A stretch of 64,000 bases of DNA from Fundicoccus sp052116145 (GCF_052116145.1 NZ_JBQKLQ010000003.1:62001-126000); one strand, 5' to 3'; shown: positions 44,881 to 54,383, counted from the stretch's first letter. The notes: generated by a model not told the origin, from the letters alone. Made by a program: numbers and translations.

Positions 44881-45963
44881 TTAGTAGATTTGGAATAGTT
44901 GAAAGATTGAGTAAACGCTTAAACTTACCATACAAATAAAATTGATTTCTTTCGTCAGAATTAAAAAGGCTAAATATTCGCGAACGAGGTTGTAGCCCCA
45001 GGAAAATAAAGAGGACGGTGCGCCTTTCAAGTCGATAGATACGCCGTTTTGCCAAGCAAAATAGTAAGCTCGAATCAAATGGAAGGAACTGGTCACGACT
45101 AAGACCGATTGCTCACTATTGAGTAAGGATTTTGAGAAGTAGAAATTCTCGTGTGTATTCAACGCTCTAGATTCCAGAATAATGTCTTCGGCTGGGATAC
45201 CTTGAGCTAGTAAAAAGCCCCCCATTTCTTCTGCTTCTGTCGGCACCTCCGGATCATAACTGCCTCCGGTTACAATGATTTTACTCATGATATTCTGCGA
45301 GCGATTTTCTAAGTAACTTTCGACCGCCAATTGAAGGCGAGATCTTAAAGTTGAACTCAGGACTCCTTCGTCATCGATACGGACCCCTAGCACAATAATT
45401 TCTGAATGATGTTTCTGTTTTGGCCAGTATTTCAAGCTGAGATTTACCAAAACATAGCTAATAAAAGTCGCGATTAAATACATGGCGATATAAACGTAAA
45501 TACTCATAAAACGCATGATGGCTAGCGGGCCATAAAGCCAGATTATCCACACGGTGTATAGGGTAAAGGCCAATACGGTCCCTACCATCAAAAAGCCAAA
45601 AAGCTTACGTAAGTAATGTTCCTGTCGATCTCTAAGTGTTCTTTGGAGCACTAAGGCGGCGAATAATAATAAAAAGAATGGAATAATGGCAGTCATAAAA
45701 GCGCCTGAAATATAGAAAAAGTAACGTATCATAAAAATGGGCGTCAAAGAACCATTTTCAAAAATCGCAAATAATAGGCTTGTGACACCGTATATGACAA
45801 ATACAATCGGTTGCCATTGTGGATGTTTAAAGCGTAGCGTTACAATCGACAAAACAAATAAGATTAAAGCAAGGATATAGAATATAGAGTTCACCTCCTC
45901 ATCTCGTGTTAGCATTCGTAGTCGGCTGATAATCTCAGCGGCTCTCATCTTGCTTGCACACAT
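44881..45963 (-). CDS. membrane protein with YdcF/SanA (DUF218) domain
   Basis: The protein has up to 360 residues. Five or six membrane segments fill residues 25-190, then a cytosolic or extracellular DUF218 domain: HSEIIVLGVRIDDEGVLSSTLRSRL, KIIVTGGSYDPEVPTEAEEMGGFL, IILESRALNTHENFYFS, and VLVVTSSFHLIRAYYFA, the conserved order of this Rossmann-like fold. A last hydrophobic segment ends the protein. Members are tied to envelope/peptidoglycan precursor handling (ElyC, SanA), but the activity is not defined. The start is uncertain: ATG 45963 lacks a clear ribosome site, and an AGGAGG inside the frame near 45895 may mark a shorter product. Confidence 0.78.
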   Translation of the reverse strand: MCASKMRAAEIISRLRMLTRDEEVNSIFYILALILFVLSIVTLRFKHPQWQPIVFVIYGVTSLLFAIFENGSLTPIFMIRYFFYISGAFMTAIIPFFLLLFAALVLQRTLRDRQEHYLRKLFGFLMVGTVLAFTLYTVWIIWLYGPLAIMRFMSIYVYIAMYLIATFISYVLVNLSLKYWPKQKHHSEIIVLGVRIDDEGVLSSTLRSRLQLAVESYLENRSQNIMSKIIVTGGSYDPEVPTEAEEMGGFLLAQGIPAEDIILESRALNTHENFYFSKSLLNSEQSVLVVTSSFHLIRAYYFAWQNGVSIDLKGAPSSLFSWGYNLVREYLAFLILTKEINFICMVSLSVYSIFQLFQIY

Positions 45964-46095
45964 TTCAACATCTTAATTGTAACGTAAAGTCTCGCAATTT
46001 TCTTTGGTTTTTTCAAAGTATTTTAAATAATTTCTTGTAGGTAAGGCTTTTGAGTGACGGCTTGTATTTGCTTAACTTTCACCAGCTGACGATGG

Positions 46096-46995
46096 CTATA
46101 AGTCATGATAGGCTTGGTAAACGTCTTGTTTTTTAATACCTAATTGTTTGGCTACTTGCTTGATGGCGTCTTTCGAAGACAAACCATCCTCGGCCATTGC
46201 TAATTCAACTTGCGCCTTATACGGTAACTCAAGTTGGGCTGCTTTTTCAGCTAAATTGCTTTGAAGGGGTAATTGCCCACCTTCCAGCATTAAAACAATT
46301 TCTCCCTTTAACGGCTGTTGGGCTAAATAAGCTGCTAACTCTGCGGCGGTTCCACGTATATACTCTTCATAACGCTTCGTCAGTTCGCGTGCCACGACGA
46401 CTGATGTATCCGCTCCGAGTTCTTTTTCAATCGCAACCACAGCTTTTTTAATTCTAAAAGGTGACTCATAGAAAATTGCTGTTTCTTGCCGACTTCCAAC
46501 TAATGCTAACACTTCTTTCTGTTCTTTCATTGAACGCGGGAAAAAACCATAATAAGTAAAATGTTCGCTCGACAAACCTGAGGCAATTAGAGCCGTTAAA
46601 GCTGCATTTGCACCTGGTAAAGCTACGATATCAATCGCTTCTTCTAGACACGCTTGAACCAAAGGATGGCCCGGATCATTGATTAATGGCATTCCTGCAT
46701 CAGATACCAACGCTAAATCTTGACCACTCTCTAATAATTCCACCCATTCAGTCACTTCGTGAGCGCGACTATGCTCATGAAAACTGCGCATTTTAGTTTC
46801 GATATTAAAATGATTCAATAATTTAATCGTATGACGCGTATCTTCCGCTAAAATCAAGGCAACTTCTTTTAGTGTGTTGATCGCACGAAAGGTCATATCA
46901 TCTAAATTACCAATCGGTGTCGGTACAAGATAGAGTTTTCCTTTGGCCGTTAAACCTACTCTTGTATTCTCGATAAAACTTGTTTGAATTTGCAT
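46096..46995 (-). CDS. rsmI: 16S rRNA 2'-O-ribose C1402 methyltransferase
   Basis: The protein has 299 residues. KLYLVPTPIGNLDDMTFRAINTLKEVALILAEDTRHTIKLL is the diagnostic N terminus of RsmI, a tetrapyrrole-methylase-fold enzyme. SFHEHSR, LVSDAGMPLINDPGHPLVQACLE (SAM site) and PGANAALTALIASGLSSEHFTYYGFFPR follow. ATG 46995 has AAGGAG eight bases upstream. It methylates the 2'-O of C1402 in the ribosomal P site. It follows the GIY-YIG gene by 17 bases, the classic Bacilli order yabA-trmN-yazA-rsmI. Confidence 0.96.
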   Translation of the reverse strand: MQIQTSFIENTRVGLTAKGKLYLVPTPIGNLDDMTFRAINTLKEVALILAEDTRHTIKLLNHFNIETKMRSFHEHSRAHEVTEWVELLESGQDLALVSDAGMPLINDPGHPLVQACLEEAIDIVALPGANAALTALIASGLSSEHFTYYGFFPRSMKEQKEVLALVGSRQETAIFYESPFRIKKAVVAIEKELGADTSVVVARELTKRYEEYIRGTAAELAAYLAQQPLKGEIVLMLEGGQLPLQSNLAEKAAQLELPYKAQVELAMAEDGLSSKDAIKQVAKQLGIKKQDVYQAYHDL

Positions 46996-47012
46996 GCGAC
47001 TCTCTCCTTAAT

Positions 47013-47366
47013 TTAAATCTTTTGAAAACGTTCAATAGATACTTCTATTTCTTGCATGCGATTGACTAAAACGAAGGGACTCTTGGCAACATCGGCCAGC
47101 CCTTCTTCGCTAAGGTAACGTTCTTTGGCTGGACGAGTCAGGCGTTTAAAATGATATTCCGCTGACATGGCCAATGATTTACTGGCCCATCTTTCGGCGT
47201 ATATCAGTTTGACTGGCTGTCTTTTGCCAACGCGCGTGTACTTGGCCCCTTTACCTGCATTGTGCGTTTCAAGTCGGGCAGCTAAATCGGTTGTATAGCC
47301 ACCGTACAAAGTGTGATCTGCACAATACAACACGTAAAAGTAAAAGCTTTTGACTTCTTTAGCCAA
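47013..47366 (-). CDS. GIY-YIG nuclease-domain protein (YazA/UPF0213)
   Basis: The protein has about 117 residues from TTG 47366, which overlaps the end of the methyltransferase gene by eight bases; this places SFYFYVLYCADHTLYGGYTTDLAARLETHNAGKGAKYT at the N terminus as in YazA. The GIY-YIG core shows the two Tyr, the Arg in LAARLETH and the Glu in MSAEYHFKRL. A longer frame to 47441 lies wholly inside the neighbour and is unlikely. Small standalone members are thought to act in DNA repair or structure handling, but the role is not settled. Translation is probably coupled to the upstream gene. Confidence 0.85.
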   Translation of the reverse strand: MAKEVKSFYFYVLYCADHTLYGGYTTDLAARLETHNAGKGAKYTRVGKRQPVKLIYAERWASKSLAMSAEYHFKRLTRPAKERYLSEEGLADVAKSPFVLVNRMQEIEVSIERFQKI

Positions 47367-48114
47367 AATATATCGCCTGCATCTCTTCGGTATATTGATT
47401 ATCTTCCGTATGAACGACAATCGGTGGATCGATATTAACACCTTGACGACCGCCTCGATAAATCGCTTCGATTAAGACAGCATTAGCTTTCTGGCTAGCT
47501 TTGGGATGAACGAAACGAATACGGTGAAGTGAAAATTGGTGTCTCAATAAGGTTTCGGTAATATCATCTAAACGGTCAGGACGATGAACTAAAAATAATC
47601 GACCCTTTTCTCTAAGTAAGACAGACGCTTTATAGATCCATTGATCTAATGTTAAAGTCAGTTCGTGTCTAGCCATTGCATGGCTAGTCAAACGGTGATG
47701 GTCTTTTGAACGATCCACTGGGAAATAGGGGGGATTGCAACTGATGATGTCGAATAATGGACGTGGCTTTAATAAGTCATTCACGTCAGCTTCTAGCATT
47801 TCAATCTGGTTTTCCAAACCATTCAATTGAATGCTGCGACGAGCCATATCGACTAGTTCTGGTTGTAATTCCACCCCCAGCAAAGGCGCCTTTGTTCGGT
47901 GACTTAATAGTAATGGAACGACGCCATTACCACTACAAAAGTCTATATAGCGAAAAGAGCGACGTTCTGGCAGTTTGATAAACTCAGCCAAAAGCACCGC
48001 ATCGACTGAAAAAGCAAAGTAGTCTGGACTTTGGATAATCTTTATATTTTCGCGTATAAATGAGTCAACTCGTTCATTCGCATGAACGAGTTGTACGAGT
48101 GATTCATTTAACAT
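47359..48114 (-). CDS. tRNA1(Val) (adenine37-N6)-methyltransferase-like protein (TrmN6/YabB)
   Basis: The protein has 251 residues. The SAM-binding motif is IDFCSGNGVVPLLLSHR near residue 58, with GVELQPELVDMARRS for the acidic ribose contact, and the catalytic N6-adenine motif NPPYFP near residue 130. IQSPDYFAFSVDAVLLAEF is the family N terminus. E. coli TrmN6 methylates A37 of tRNA-Val; the Gram-positive orthologue is assumed to act on tRNA. ATG 48114 follows AAGGAG. It sits between yabA and yazA, the usual Bacilli arrangement. Confidence 0.9.
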   Translation of the reverse strand: MLNESLVQLVHANERVDSFIRENIKIIQSPDYFAFSVDAVLLAEFIKLPERRSFRYIDFCSGNGVVPLLLSHRTKAPLLGVELQPELVDMARRSIQLNGLENQIEMLEADVNDLLKPRPLFDIISCNPPYFPVDRSKDHHRLTSHAMARHELTLTLDQWIYKASVLLREKGRLFLVHRPDRLDDITETLLRHQFSLHRIRFVHPKASQKANAVLIEAIYRGGRQGVNIDPPIVVHTEDNQYTEEMQAIYFG

Positions 48115-48295
48115 TCTTTCATTTCTCCTTGTAAGAACTGTGGAACAGGTTGATAATCTAAAAGTGTATAGGCTTGTTGGGGAGCTAGATTTTGCTAAAG
48201 TTTACTAGTTGATACGCTAGTGTGTTGATATTTCAAAAGCACTCTGCAAAGCCGTCACCGCTGTTACCTTCCAAGCAAGTCACATCAACATCTGG

Positions 48296-48664
48296 CTACT
48301 CTAAGCCATCAAGGACCCCCTGACAGAACATGCACTCTTCATCTGGATATCTTTGCGATCCAAAATATGGATGACAGACATGAATGCCTTCATCATAAAA
48401 AGTCTGCAAACGCGCTTTTCCACTGATACTATCATCTGTCGAATTTTCAGCTGGTAATTGTTGAGTCGAAGTCCCTGATTCATTCGTATTCGTATGGTAA
48501 TTTTGGCTAAATAGGGCCATTAAATCCTGATTGCGTATGCGCAATCGGTTATTTTCTTCCATCAAATCATTCAATGCAACGGTGAGTTGTGCCACAGTTT
48601 CATTAAGTTGTATTAATTGCTCTGATGATTGGTCGAATAATTGTTTAATATCTTGATAATCCAC
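48296..48664 (-). CDS. yabA: replication initiation control protein
   Basis: The protein has 122 residues. GTG 48664 is chosen because AGGGGGT lies about six bases upstream. The N-terminal half is a leucine-zipper-like coiled coil (LIQLNETVAQLTVALNDLMEENNRLRIRNQDLMALF) that tetramerises. The C-terminal zinc-binding domain has HVCHPYFGSQR and DEECMFC. YabA binds DnaA and the DnaN clamp and slows re-initiation at oriC. It lies between holB and the trmN-like gene as in B. subtilis. Four DnaA-box-like 9-mers lie about 9 kb away at 57886-58053. Confidence 0.93.
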   Translation of the reverse strand: MDYQDIKQLFDQSSEQLIQLNETVAQLTVALNDLMEENNRLRIRNQDLMALFSQNYHTNTNESGTSTQQLPAENSTDDSISGKARLQTFYDEGIHVCHPYFGSQRYPDEECMFCQGVLDGLE

Positions 48665-48708
48665 GCACACACCCCCTGTCTTGGTATTCTTTTGTTTAAT
48701 ATATTACG

Positions 48709-49743
48709 CTAAGTCCATTTAGATAGTTTGACAGCTAGCCTTTCAAAAGCTAATTGTGGACTGACGTTTGCACCGACGCGTTGTTTAACTTCATAAAATG
48801 TATGATTCATTTTTAGTAGATGCGCGAGTGAAATGGACTGTTGCTCAAGCAAAGCTTTAACAAACTTTTCTTGGATAATTGCTACCGGTTTAACTTCTTG
48901 CGCACTCTCCATATTTTCTGCTTCATCTGTTTCAAGACGAACTGTTTGCCCAGTTTTTAATTGTTTAATTGTACGATGATTTAGTAGTAATAAATAATCT
49001 AAACCATCCAATGATTGTTGGACGGATAAGTAGACTTTCAAGCGACTTTGAATCACGACAAAAGCCGTACGGTTGCTTGTTGCTAAAAGACGATACAACT
49101 GATTCAATGCCGTGAACCAGTCCGTCATATTGGCTTCGTCATAAGTATCACTTAGACGCTCAATGGCTTCACTCGAAAAACGAGCCATAATCTGAGCATG
49201 CGACGCTAAAATGCCTTGTGACATTAATTGGTCAATGATAAAGGTTTGATCATCCGGTTGGAAGTGAACTTGTTGTACTCGTGAACGAATCGTTGGTAAT
49301 AAAAGTTCGGCTTCTTTGGCAAATAAGAATAGATAGACATTGGCTACAGGTTCTTCTAAAAAAGTCAGTAAAGCATTGGCAGCCGACGGATTCATACTTT
49401 CCGCCGCTTCAATCACAACAATTTTAAACAAACCCTCAACTGGACTTTTCACGAGCCATTCTTTTAATTCACGAATTTGATCGACACGAACAGATTTCCC
49501 ATCCGGTTCAATCGTTAAGATATCAGGATACTGGTCAGCCGCGATTCTCTCACAGACTTCACAACTTAGACAAGCATGTCCATCTTCCGCTATATTCGGG
49601 CAAGCTAACGTCTGACCAATGTTTTTCACAACGGCCCGTTTCCCCAACAAATCATCACCCGTCAATAAATAACCGTGTGATAGTTGCTTTTGAGCCACTA
49701 AGCCACTGAAATATTTTTGGAATTGTTCTGTTTGCTTATTCAT
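48709..49743 (-). CDS. holB: DNA polymerase III delta' subunit
   Basis: The protein has 344 residues. ATG 49743 with TAGGTG nine bases upstream is preferred to GTG 49755. HGYLLTGDDLLGKRAVVKNIGQTLAC has a degenerate P-loop, CLSCEVC with the upstream Cys binds zinc, and VIEAAESMNPSAANALLTFLEEP and TIRSRVQQVHF are typical of delta'. Delta' is the fixed subunit of the clamp loader that works with the DnaX subunit encoded at 54450. There is a 45-base gap to yabA. Confidence 0.94.
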   Translation of the reverse strand: MNKQTEQFQKYFSGLVAQKQLSHGYLLTGDDLLGKRAVVKNIGQTLACPNIAEDGHACLSCEVCERIAADQYPDILTIEPDGKSVRVDQIRELKEWLVKSPVEGLFKIVVIEAAESMNPSAANALLTFLEEPVANVYLFLFAKEAELLLPTIRSRVQQVHFQPDDQTFIIDQLMSQGILASHAQIMARFSSEAIERLSDTYDEANMTDWFTALNQLYRLLATSNRTAFVVIQSRLKVYLSVQQSLDGLDYLLLLNHRTIKQLKTGQTVRLETDEAENMESAQEVKPVAIIQEKFVKALLEQQSISLAHLLKMNHTFYEVKQRVGANVSPQLAFERLAVKLSKWT

Positions 49744-49946
49744 ATTCAACCACACCTACATATCTTATTGAGATTAAAGCTTGTTCCAGTTAGGCTACTA
49801 TAGCACAACTAGAACAAGCTTAGTCTGTTAAACTTTATAAAATTGCTCGGCGCCTAAAGGCAAAAGCCTAGCGTCTATAATCAACACTTCAACAGCTGCT
49901 CGTTTCTTAGAGAAAATAGAGCGAACACTTTGAAAAGTAAGCTCAT

Positions 49947-50276
49947 TTAAAATTGGTGAAAACTGTCAATTGGTAACACAAAAACTGTAGCGCCACCCAC
50001 TTCTACACGAATTGGGTAAGACGCTGAGATATCTAAACTAACGTCTAAATGGATAGGTGATGAAATGTACTGTTCGCGTGATTCAGAACAGTTCTTGATG
50101 ATTTCCAACACCTCGTCTACTAGATGATCTTCCACCCCTAGTAAAAAGGTAGTGTTTCCTGAACGTAAAAATCCGCCGGTACTACTCAATTTTGTTGCTC
50201 GAATGTTGGCTTCCAAAAAGGCATTACTCAATATGTTCTGATCTTGATCTTGTACAATTGCGATTACTAATTTCAT
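49947..50276 (-). CDS. darA: cyclic-di-AMP receptor (PII-like, DarA/PstA)
   Basis: The protein has 109 residues, matching the family. MKLVIAIVQDQDQNILSNAFLEANIRATKLSSTGGFLRSGNTTFLLGVED is the DarA/PstA signature, with Asn, Arg and Thr residues that hold c-di-AMP between subunits of the trimer. It lacks the long T-loop of true PII. ATG 50276 has AGGAGG eight bases upstream. It sits between tmk and holB as in Bacillus, Listeria and Staphylococcus. Its downstream target is not known. Confidence 0.94.
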   Translation of the reverse strand: MKLVIAIVQDQDQNILSNAFLEANIRATKLSSTGGFLRSGNTTFLLGVEDHLVDEVLEIIKNCSESREQYISSPIHLDVSLDISASYPIRVEVGGATVFVLPIDSFHQF

Positions 50277-50320
50277 CTTAAACCCCTCCTGTTTTGTCTT
50301 TAATCGTTAGTGATATGCTT

Positions 50321-50956
50321 TTAAATAACTGCTTTGTTTTTCAAAATATGATAGATTGTCTCAGTGACTTCTTCTACTGATTGCGTGCCATCTACTAAAA
50401 CGATTCGCTCCGTTTCTTTTTCTAAAAATAAGAAAGCGTCTCTCACTAAATTGTGGAAAGAGACATCTTCTTGATCTAGACGATCGAACTGGCGCTGACC
50501 TTTCGCTTGATAAATTCGCTCGAGTCCAACTTCCGCCGGCACATCGATTAAAATAGTCAATTCGGGCAAATGATCTTCAATCGCAAATTGATTGATTTCC
50601 CAGATTAAGTCGATAGGAATATTGCGAGCAACCCCTTGATAAGCTAAAGAGCTATCAACAAAGCGATCGCAAAAGACCAATTTACCAGCTTCTAGAGCGG
50701 GTAATATTTTTTCTACTAGATGTTGACGACGAGAAGCGGCAAATAATAACGCTTCTGTCCTTGCATCCATCTCAGTATTGTCAACATCTAAGATGACTCG
50801 ACGAATCTGCTCAGCAATCTTGATGCCGCCTGGTTCTCGAGTCGTCACTATATCTGTCACACCTTCAGCTTGTAACTTTGCTACAAGCGCTTGAACGACA
50901 CTAGTTTTACCAGCGCCATCCGGTCCTTCAATCGAAATAAACTTCCCGTATGTCAT
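50321..50956 (-). CDS. tmk: thymidylate kinase
   Basis: The protein has 211 residues. ATG 50956 follows AAAGGA; the reading from 50971 is five codons longer without a site. FISIEGPDGAGKTSVVQAL is the P-loop, TTREPGG the DRx/ERx region, and CDRFVDSSLAYQGVAR binds dTMP. The LID segment YQAKGQRQFDRLDQE follows. It phosphorylates dTMP to dTDP. It lies 44 bases upstream of darA in the recR-tmk-darA-holB run. Confidence 0.96.
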   Translation of the reverse strand: MTYGKFISIEGPDGAGKTSVVQALVAKLQAEGVTDIVTTREPGGIKIAEQIRRVILDVDNTEMDARTEALLFAASRRQHLVEKILPALEAGKLVFCDRFVDSSLAYQGVARNIPIDLIWEINQFAIEDHLPELTILIDVPAEVGLERIYQAKGQRQFDRLDQEDVSFHNLVRDAFLFLEKETERIVLVDGTQSVEEVTETIYHILKNKAVI

Positions 50957-51107
50957 GGTATTTCCTTTCAAAAGCTATCCTCCAGCGCACTTGGGCGCCG
51001 GTAGCTCGAGTTCTCTTTACATCCTAATTCTAAAATGCCAGCACTTTTCAGTGTGACGAATTCAAAAACACGCCTGTTAGCCACTTGACTTACTAGGTGC
51101 CTGTTAC

Positions 51108-51704
51108 TTATAATTCCCGGCGACCTTCAATCGCTCTAAAAAGCGTCATCTCATCCGCATATTCAATGTCGCTTCCTACTGCTAGTCCGTGCGCTAAACG
51201 AGTCACTTTAATGCCAGCCGGTTTTATCAATCGAGATAAATAGGTAGCCGTCGCTTCACCTTCTGCTGTGGCATTGGTTGCGATAATCACTTCTTGGATG
51301 GTATCTTCTTGCAGACGTTTAATTAGCGGTGCAATATTTAAATCTTCTGGTCCCGTTCCTTCTAAAGGCGACAGCACTCCATGCAAGACATGGTATAAAC
51401 CATGATATTCTTGCATACGATCGAAAGACGCTACATCGCGCGGGTCCTCAACCACGAGCACTTGCGAACGATCACGTTGTTCATCTGCACAAATTAAGCA
51501 AGGATCTGTATCTGTAATATTGCCACACACGCTACAATAAGTTAAATCACGCTTCACATTGATTAAAGCTTGAGCAAAATCTGTCACATCTGCTTCATTC
51601 ATAGTCAGTACATAGAATGCCAGTCGCGCTGCCGATTTAGCACCAATTCCTGGTAATTTAGTAAAGCTATTCATCAATTTTGCGATAGGTGCAGGGTATT
51701 GCAT
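51108..51704 (-). CDS. recR: recombination protein RecR
   Basis: The protein has 198 residues. ATG 51704 gives the standard length and starts MQYPAPIAKLMNSFTKLPGIGAKSAARLAF, the helix-hairpin-helix. A four-Cys zinc finger follows (CSVCGNITDTDPCLIC), then the Toprim domain VLVVEDPRDVASFDRM and IATNATAEGEATATYL. RecR acts with RecO and RecF to load RecA at gaps. It is 38 bases downstream of ybaB; the ybaB-recR pair is nearly universal. Confidence 0.97.
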   Translation of the reverse strand: MQYPAPIAKLMNSFTKLPGIGAKSAARLAFYVLTMNEADVTDFAQALINVKRDLTYCSVCGNITDTDPCLICADEQRDRSQVLVVEDPRDVASFDRMQEYHGLYHVLHGVLSPLEGTGPEDLNIAPLIKRLQEDTIQEVIIATNATAEGEATATYLSRLIKPAGIKVTRLAHGLAVGSDIEYADEMTLFRAIEGRREL

Positions 51705-51742
51705 AGTCAAAACGCCTCTCTTCTTACACAATCAATCTTCTA

Positions 51743-52069
51743 TTAGAATGGTAAATTTAAACCTTGTGTAAATTTACCCATACGAGTTTCTGTTGTTTGG
51801 TCCACTTGATTTAACGCTTCATTGACTGTCGCAAGTACTAAATCTTGTAACATTTCAATATCATCTGGATCCACTAAGGCTGGCGCTAATTCGATTTCAA
51901 GGATTTCTTTTTTACCAGAAACCTTAACTTTCACTAATTCGTTGACGCTCGTAGCGGTGAACTCTGTATTTTGGATAGCAGTTTGCTCTTTTTCCATATC
52001 TTTTTGCATTTTCTGCATCTTTTGCATCATGCCTTGCATGTTACCCATATTTCCCATTCCTCTGACCAT
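51743..52069 (-). CDS. YbaB/EbfC family nucleoid-associated protein
   Basis: The protein has 108 residues. The N terminus is Met/Gln/Lys-rich (MGNMQGMMQKMQKMQKDMEKEQ), an amphipathic helix used to dimerise in the tweezer-shaped fold. VNELVKVKVSGKKEILEIELAPALVDPDDIEMLQDLVLATVNEAL is the conserved core. ATG 52069 has AAAGGAG eight bases upstream. Usually dnaX directly precedes it; here two plus-strand genes lie between dnaX and this gene, so the block has been split. Confidence 0.93.
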   Translation of the reverse strand: MVRGMGNMGNMQGMMQKMQKMQKDMEKEQTAIQNTEFTATSVNELVKVKVSGKKEILEIELAPALVDPDDIEMLQDLVLATVNEALNQVDQTTETRMGKFTQGLNLPF

Positions 52070-52298
52070 TTATAAAACTCCTTTAATCTTTTTAGCTATT
52101 ATCATTTTAGCATATCTATAGGTAAATAACCAAAAGATGTTCGTCTCCCCGGACAAAATATAACTCATCATCTTCTAACTTAAAGGCATGTTTTTAACCT
52201 CATTTTAATACTTGTGTTGACTTAGCGAAAAGTGACTTCTATACTTAAACAGAAAGAAAAGAGAGAGTAGCGCGTTTGCTCATTGGAGGTAAAATATT

Positions 52299-53294
52299 GT
52301 GGTGAAAATAATGTTATACGGTGTACGTGATGAAGAGATTGCAATGGTAGAGGCTTGGTCTTTAAAAAATGACGTTCGGGTTGATTATACAAAGCTTAAT
52401 TTAACCCCGGACACTGTCACTTTAGCTAAAGGTTACGACGGTGTGACCATTTCCCAAGTTGCTGACCTTGACGTCAGTCTCTACTCAACGCTAGCAAGCT
52501 ACGGCATCAAGCAAGTGGCTCAACGCAGTGCTGGCTTTGAAATGCATGACTTAGAAGCTGCCAACGCCAATCAACTCATCATTTCCAATGTGCCAAGTTA
52601 CTCACCTGAATCGATTGCTGAATATGCTGTGACTGCAGCTTTGAACCTGGTGAGAAAAACCGAGCTAATTCAAACCAAAGTGGCTGAACAAGATTTTCGT
52701 TGGATGCCAGCGATTCGTTCACGTGTCATCCAGGAAATGACAGTAGCCGTGATCGGTGTCGGCCGGATTGGTTCAAGAGTCGCTAGCATTTACCGTGGCT
52801 TTGGAGCGCGTGTTGTAGCTTATGATATCGAACCACGCGAAGAATTTGCTGACTTAGTGGAATTCCAATCCTCCCTCCAAGCAGCCATAAAACTAGCCGA
52901 CATTGTCACGATTCATATGCCTGCTACTCCACAGAATTACCAACAATTCTCGCTCGATTTATTCAAACAATTTAAGCCAGGCGCAGTCTTAATCAATACG
53001 GCCCGCGGCCCGATTGTTCATACCGAAGCATTATTCACTGCCCTAGAAGCAGGTTATTTGGTCGCAGCAGCGCTTGACGTTTACGACGGCGAAGCGCCTT
53101 ATGTGCCTGTTGACTGGCGTGGTCGTGAAATGTTAGATCCCGTTTTCCAACGTCTCATCTCACATCCACAAATCATTTACACACCACACATTGCTTACTA
53201 CACAGATACAGCGGTCCGAAATTTAATTGATAGCCCATTAGACGCCACACTGGATGTGATTCGCACAGGCGATACCAAACTCAGAGTGAACTAA
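52299..53294 (+). CDS. ldhD: D-lactate dehydrogenase
   Basis: The protein has 331 residues. GTG 52299 follows TTGGAGG by nine bases; a second GTG at 52302 is equally possible. The NAD-binding loop is VIGVGRIGSRVASIYRGFGARVVAYD near residue 150. Catalytic residues: Arg in INTARGPIV near 236, Glu in DVYDGEAP, and His in YTPHIAYYT near 297. QRSAGFEMHDLEAAN matches the D-lactate-specific branch (usually RxxGxNxVD), which turns pyruvate to D-lactate. It interrupts the usual dnaX-ybaB-recR order on the opposite strand, suggesting insertion or rearrangement. Confidence 0.92.
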   Translation: MVKIMLYGVRDEEIAMVEAWSLKNDVRVDYTKLNLTPDTVTLAKGYDGVTISQVADLDVSLYSTLASYGIKQVAQRSAGFEMHDLEAANANQLIISNVPSYSPESIAEYAVTAALNLVRKTELIQTKVAEQDFRWMPAIRSRVIQEMTVAVIGVGRIGSRVASIYRGFGARVVAYDIEPREEFADLVEFQSSLQAAIKLADIVTIHMPATPQNYQQFSLDLFKQFKPGAVLINTARGPIVHTEALFTALEAGYLVAAALDVYDGEAPYVPVDWRGREMLDPVFQRLISHPQIIYTPHIAYYTDTAVRNLIDSPLDATLDVIRTGDTKLRVN

Positions 53295-53451
53295 ATCAGT
53301 CTAGCTATTTATAAGCGCCGCTTTTATTAGGGCGCTCTTGGCCTTTTCCTAATCTTAAACATTTCCATAAGTTATACGTGCACCAAGCCTTTCCTTTTGA
53401 ATTGGGAGCCACTTTCCACTAACCTTAAGTTAAAGAAAAGGAGTGAGGAAA

Positions 53452-54006
53452 ATGAAGGATTTATTTGTATTTGATCGCTTTAAAACGTTGGACGCTGCAG
53501 AAACGGTTGCGAATCAATTGGTGGATCTTGGTGTGCCTCGTCTGGCGATTATTTTAGGTGCTGAGCGAGATTTGAGTGATGAAACTAGAACAGACTTTAA
53601 AGTAGTAAATGGGAGCGAATTGGCTGATGCAGATGATAAAGAAGAAACGAGCCTATGGGATCGTATTGTCGGCATGTTCCAATCAGAAGAAGACGCTAAC
53701 GAGGCTGCGATCGATTTCGATGGTTATCGATCGGCCCTTGCTTTAGGTGAGGTTCTTTTATTAGTTGAAGAAGAGTTCCGTCTTATGATTGATAATACTG
53801 TCGAAGTAGCGACCGTCGATGAACCACAGATTCCGACCGATTCTGATAATCGCATCGAACGAGGCGGTAGTTTTGCTAGTGAAGACTTAAATTACCATAG
53901 CCCCGATGGGTTGGATGTCCCATTAAAAGAGATTAACAATGAGAATTCATTAAGTAAAGATCCTATCAATTTAGACCGTGATTTCGAAAAGGATCCCCAC
54001 CGCTAA
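53452..54006 (+). CDS. general-stress-like protein (YflT-type N-terminal region)
   Basis: The protein has 184 residues. ATG 53452 has AAAGGAG about nine bases upstream. It is acidic and soluble. The N-terminal 100 residues (MKDLFVFDRFKTLDAAETVANQLVDLGVPRLAIILG, later SLWDRIVGMFQSEEDANEAAIDFDGYRSALALGEVLLLVEE) resemble general-stress-protein-17M-type domains, with the common FDGYRxAL-like element. The last 55 residues are a low-complexity polar tail. The role is unknown. It stands alone before a terminator, next to palindromic element D. Confidence 0.6.
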   Translation: MKDLFVFDRFKTLDAAETVANQLVDLGVPRLAIILGAERDLSDETRTDFKVVNGSELADADDKEETSLWDRIVGMFQSEEDANEAAIDFDGYRSALALGEVLLLVEEEFRLMIDNTVEVATVDEPQIPTDSDNRIERGGSFASEDLNYHSPDGLDVPLKEINNENSLSKDPINLDRDFEKDPHR

Positions 54007-54052
54007 AAATATACCAGCTATGCTTATTGCAGATAAACTAAAGAAGGCGAAG

Positions 54053-54082
54053 AACGCGTGTCATTCGCTGACACGCGTTTTC
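54053..54082 (+). terminator. terminator after the stress-like gene
   Basis: Perfect 11-bp stem AACGCGTGTCA / TGACACGCGTT with a 5-6-base loop and TTTT. Confidence 0.88.
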
Positions 54083-54110
54083 TCATGCTTATTAACCGAA
54101 ACAAATAAGC

Positions 54111-54192
54111 GGTCAGTCACTCACGTTCCTGACGATTATAGAAGAGCGGTCGGCTCTTTTTTTAATCGTCTTGAGACTAGACGAACGACACT
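54111..54192 (-). repeat. palindromic intergenic element, copy D
   Basis: An 82-bp element. Read on the minus strand it starts GTGTCGTTCGTC and ends ATAATCGTCAGGAACGTGAG then TGACTGACC, nearly the same as copy A. The centre has AGAGCGGTCGGCTCTTTTTTT, itself a small hairpin. It lies between the convergent stress-like and dnaX genes. The following 54193-54383 stretch shows nothing else I can name. Confidence 0.85.
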
Positions 54193-54383
54193 TTTTTTTT
54201 GGGGGGGCAAATGACAAGTCCTCTCATAAAGCTAAGGTACATTGTCAGAATTGTTTGCTTTTTCTGCTCGCGAAGGTCGCGAACGGCGATTCACCTGCTC
54301 GCGCACTACTATAACCGCTTCATAGTCGCTAGCTATCCTTAACTAGAAGCTCACCCCATAATTTTCACTCATATAATCAGAAA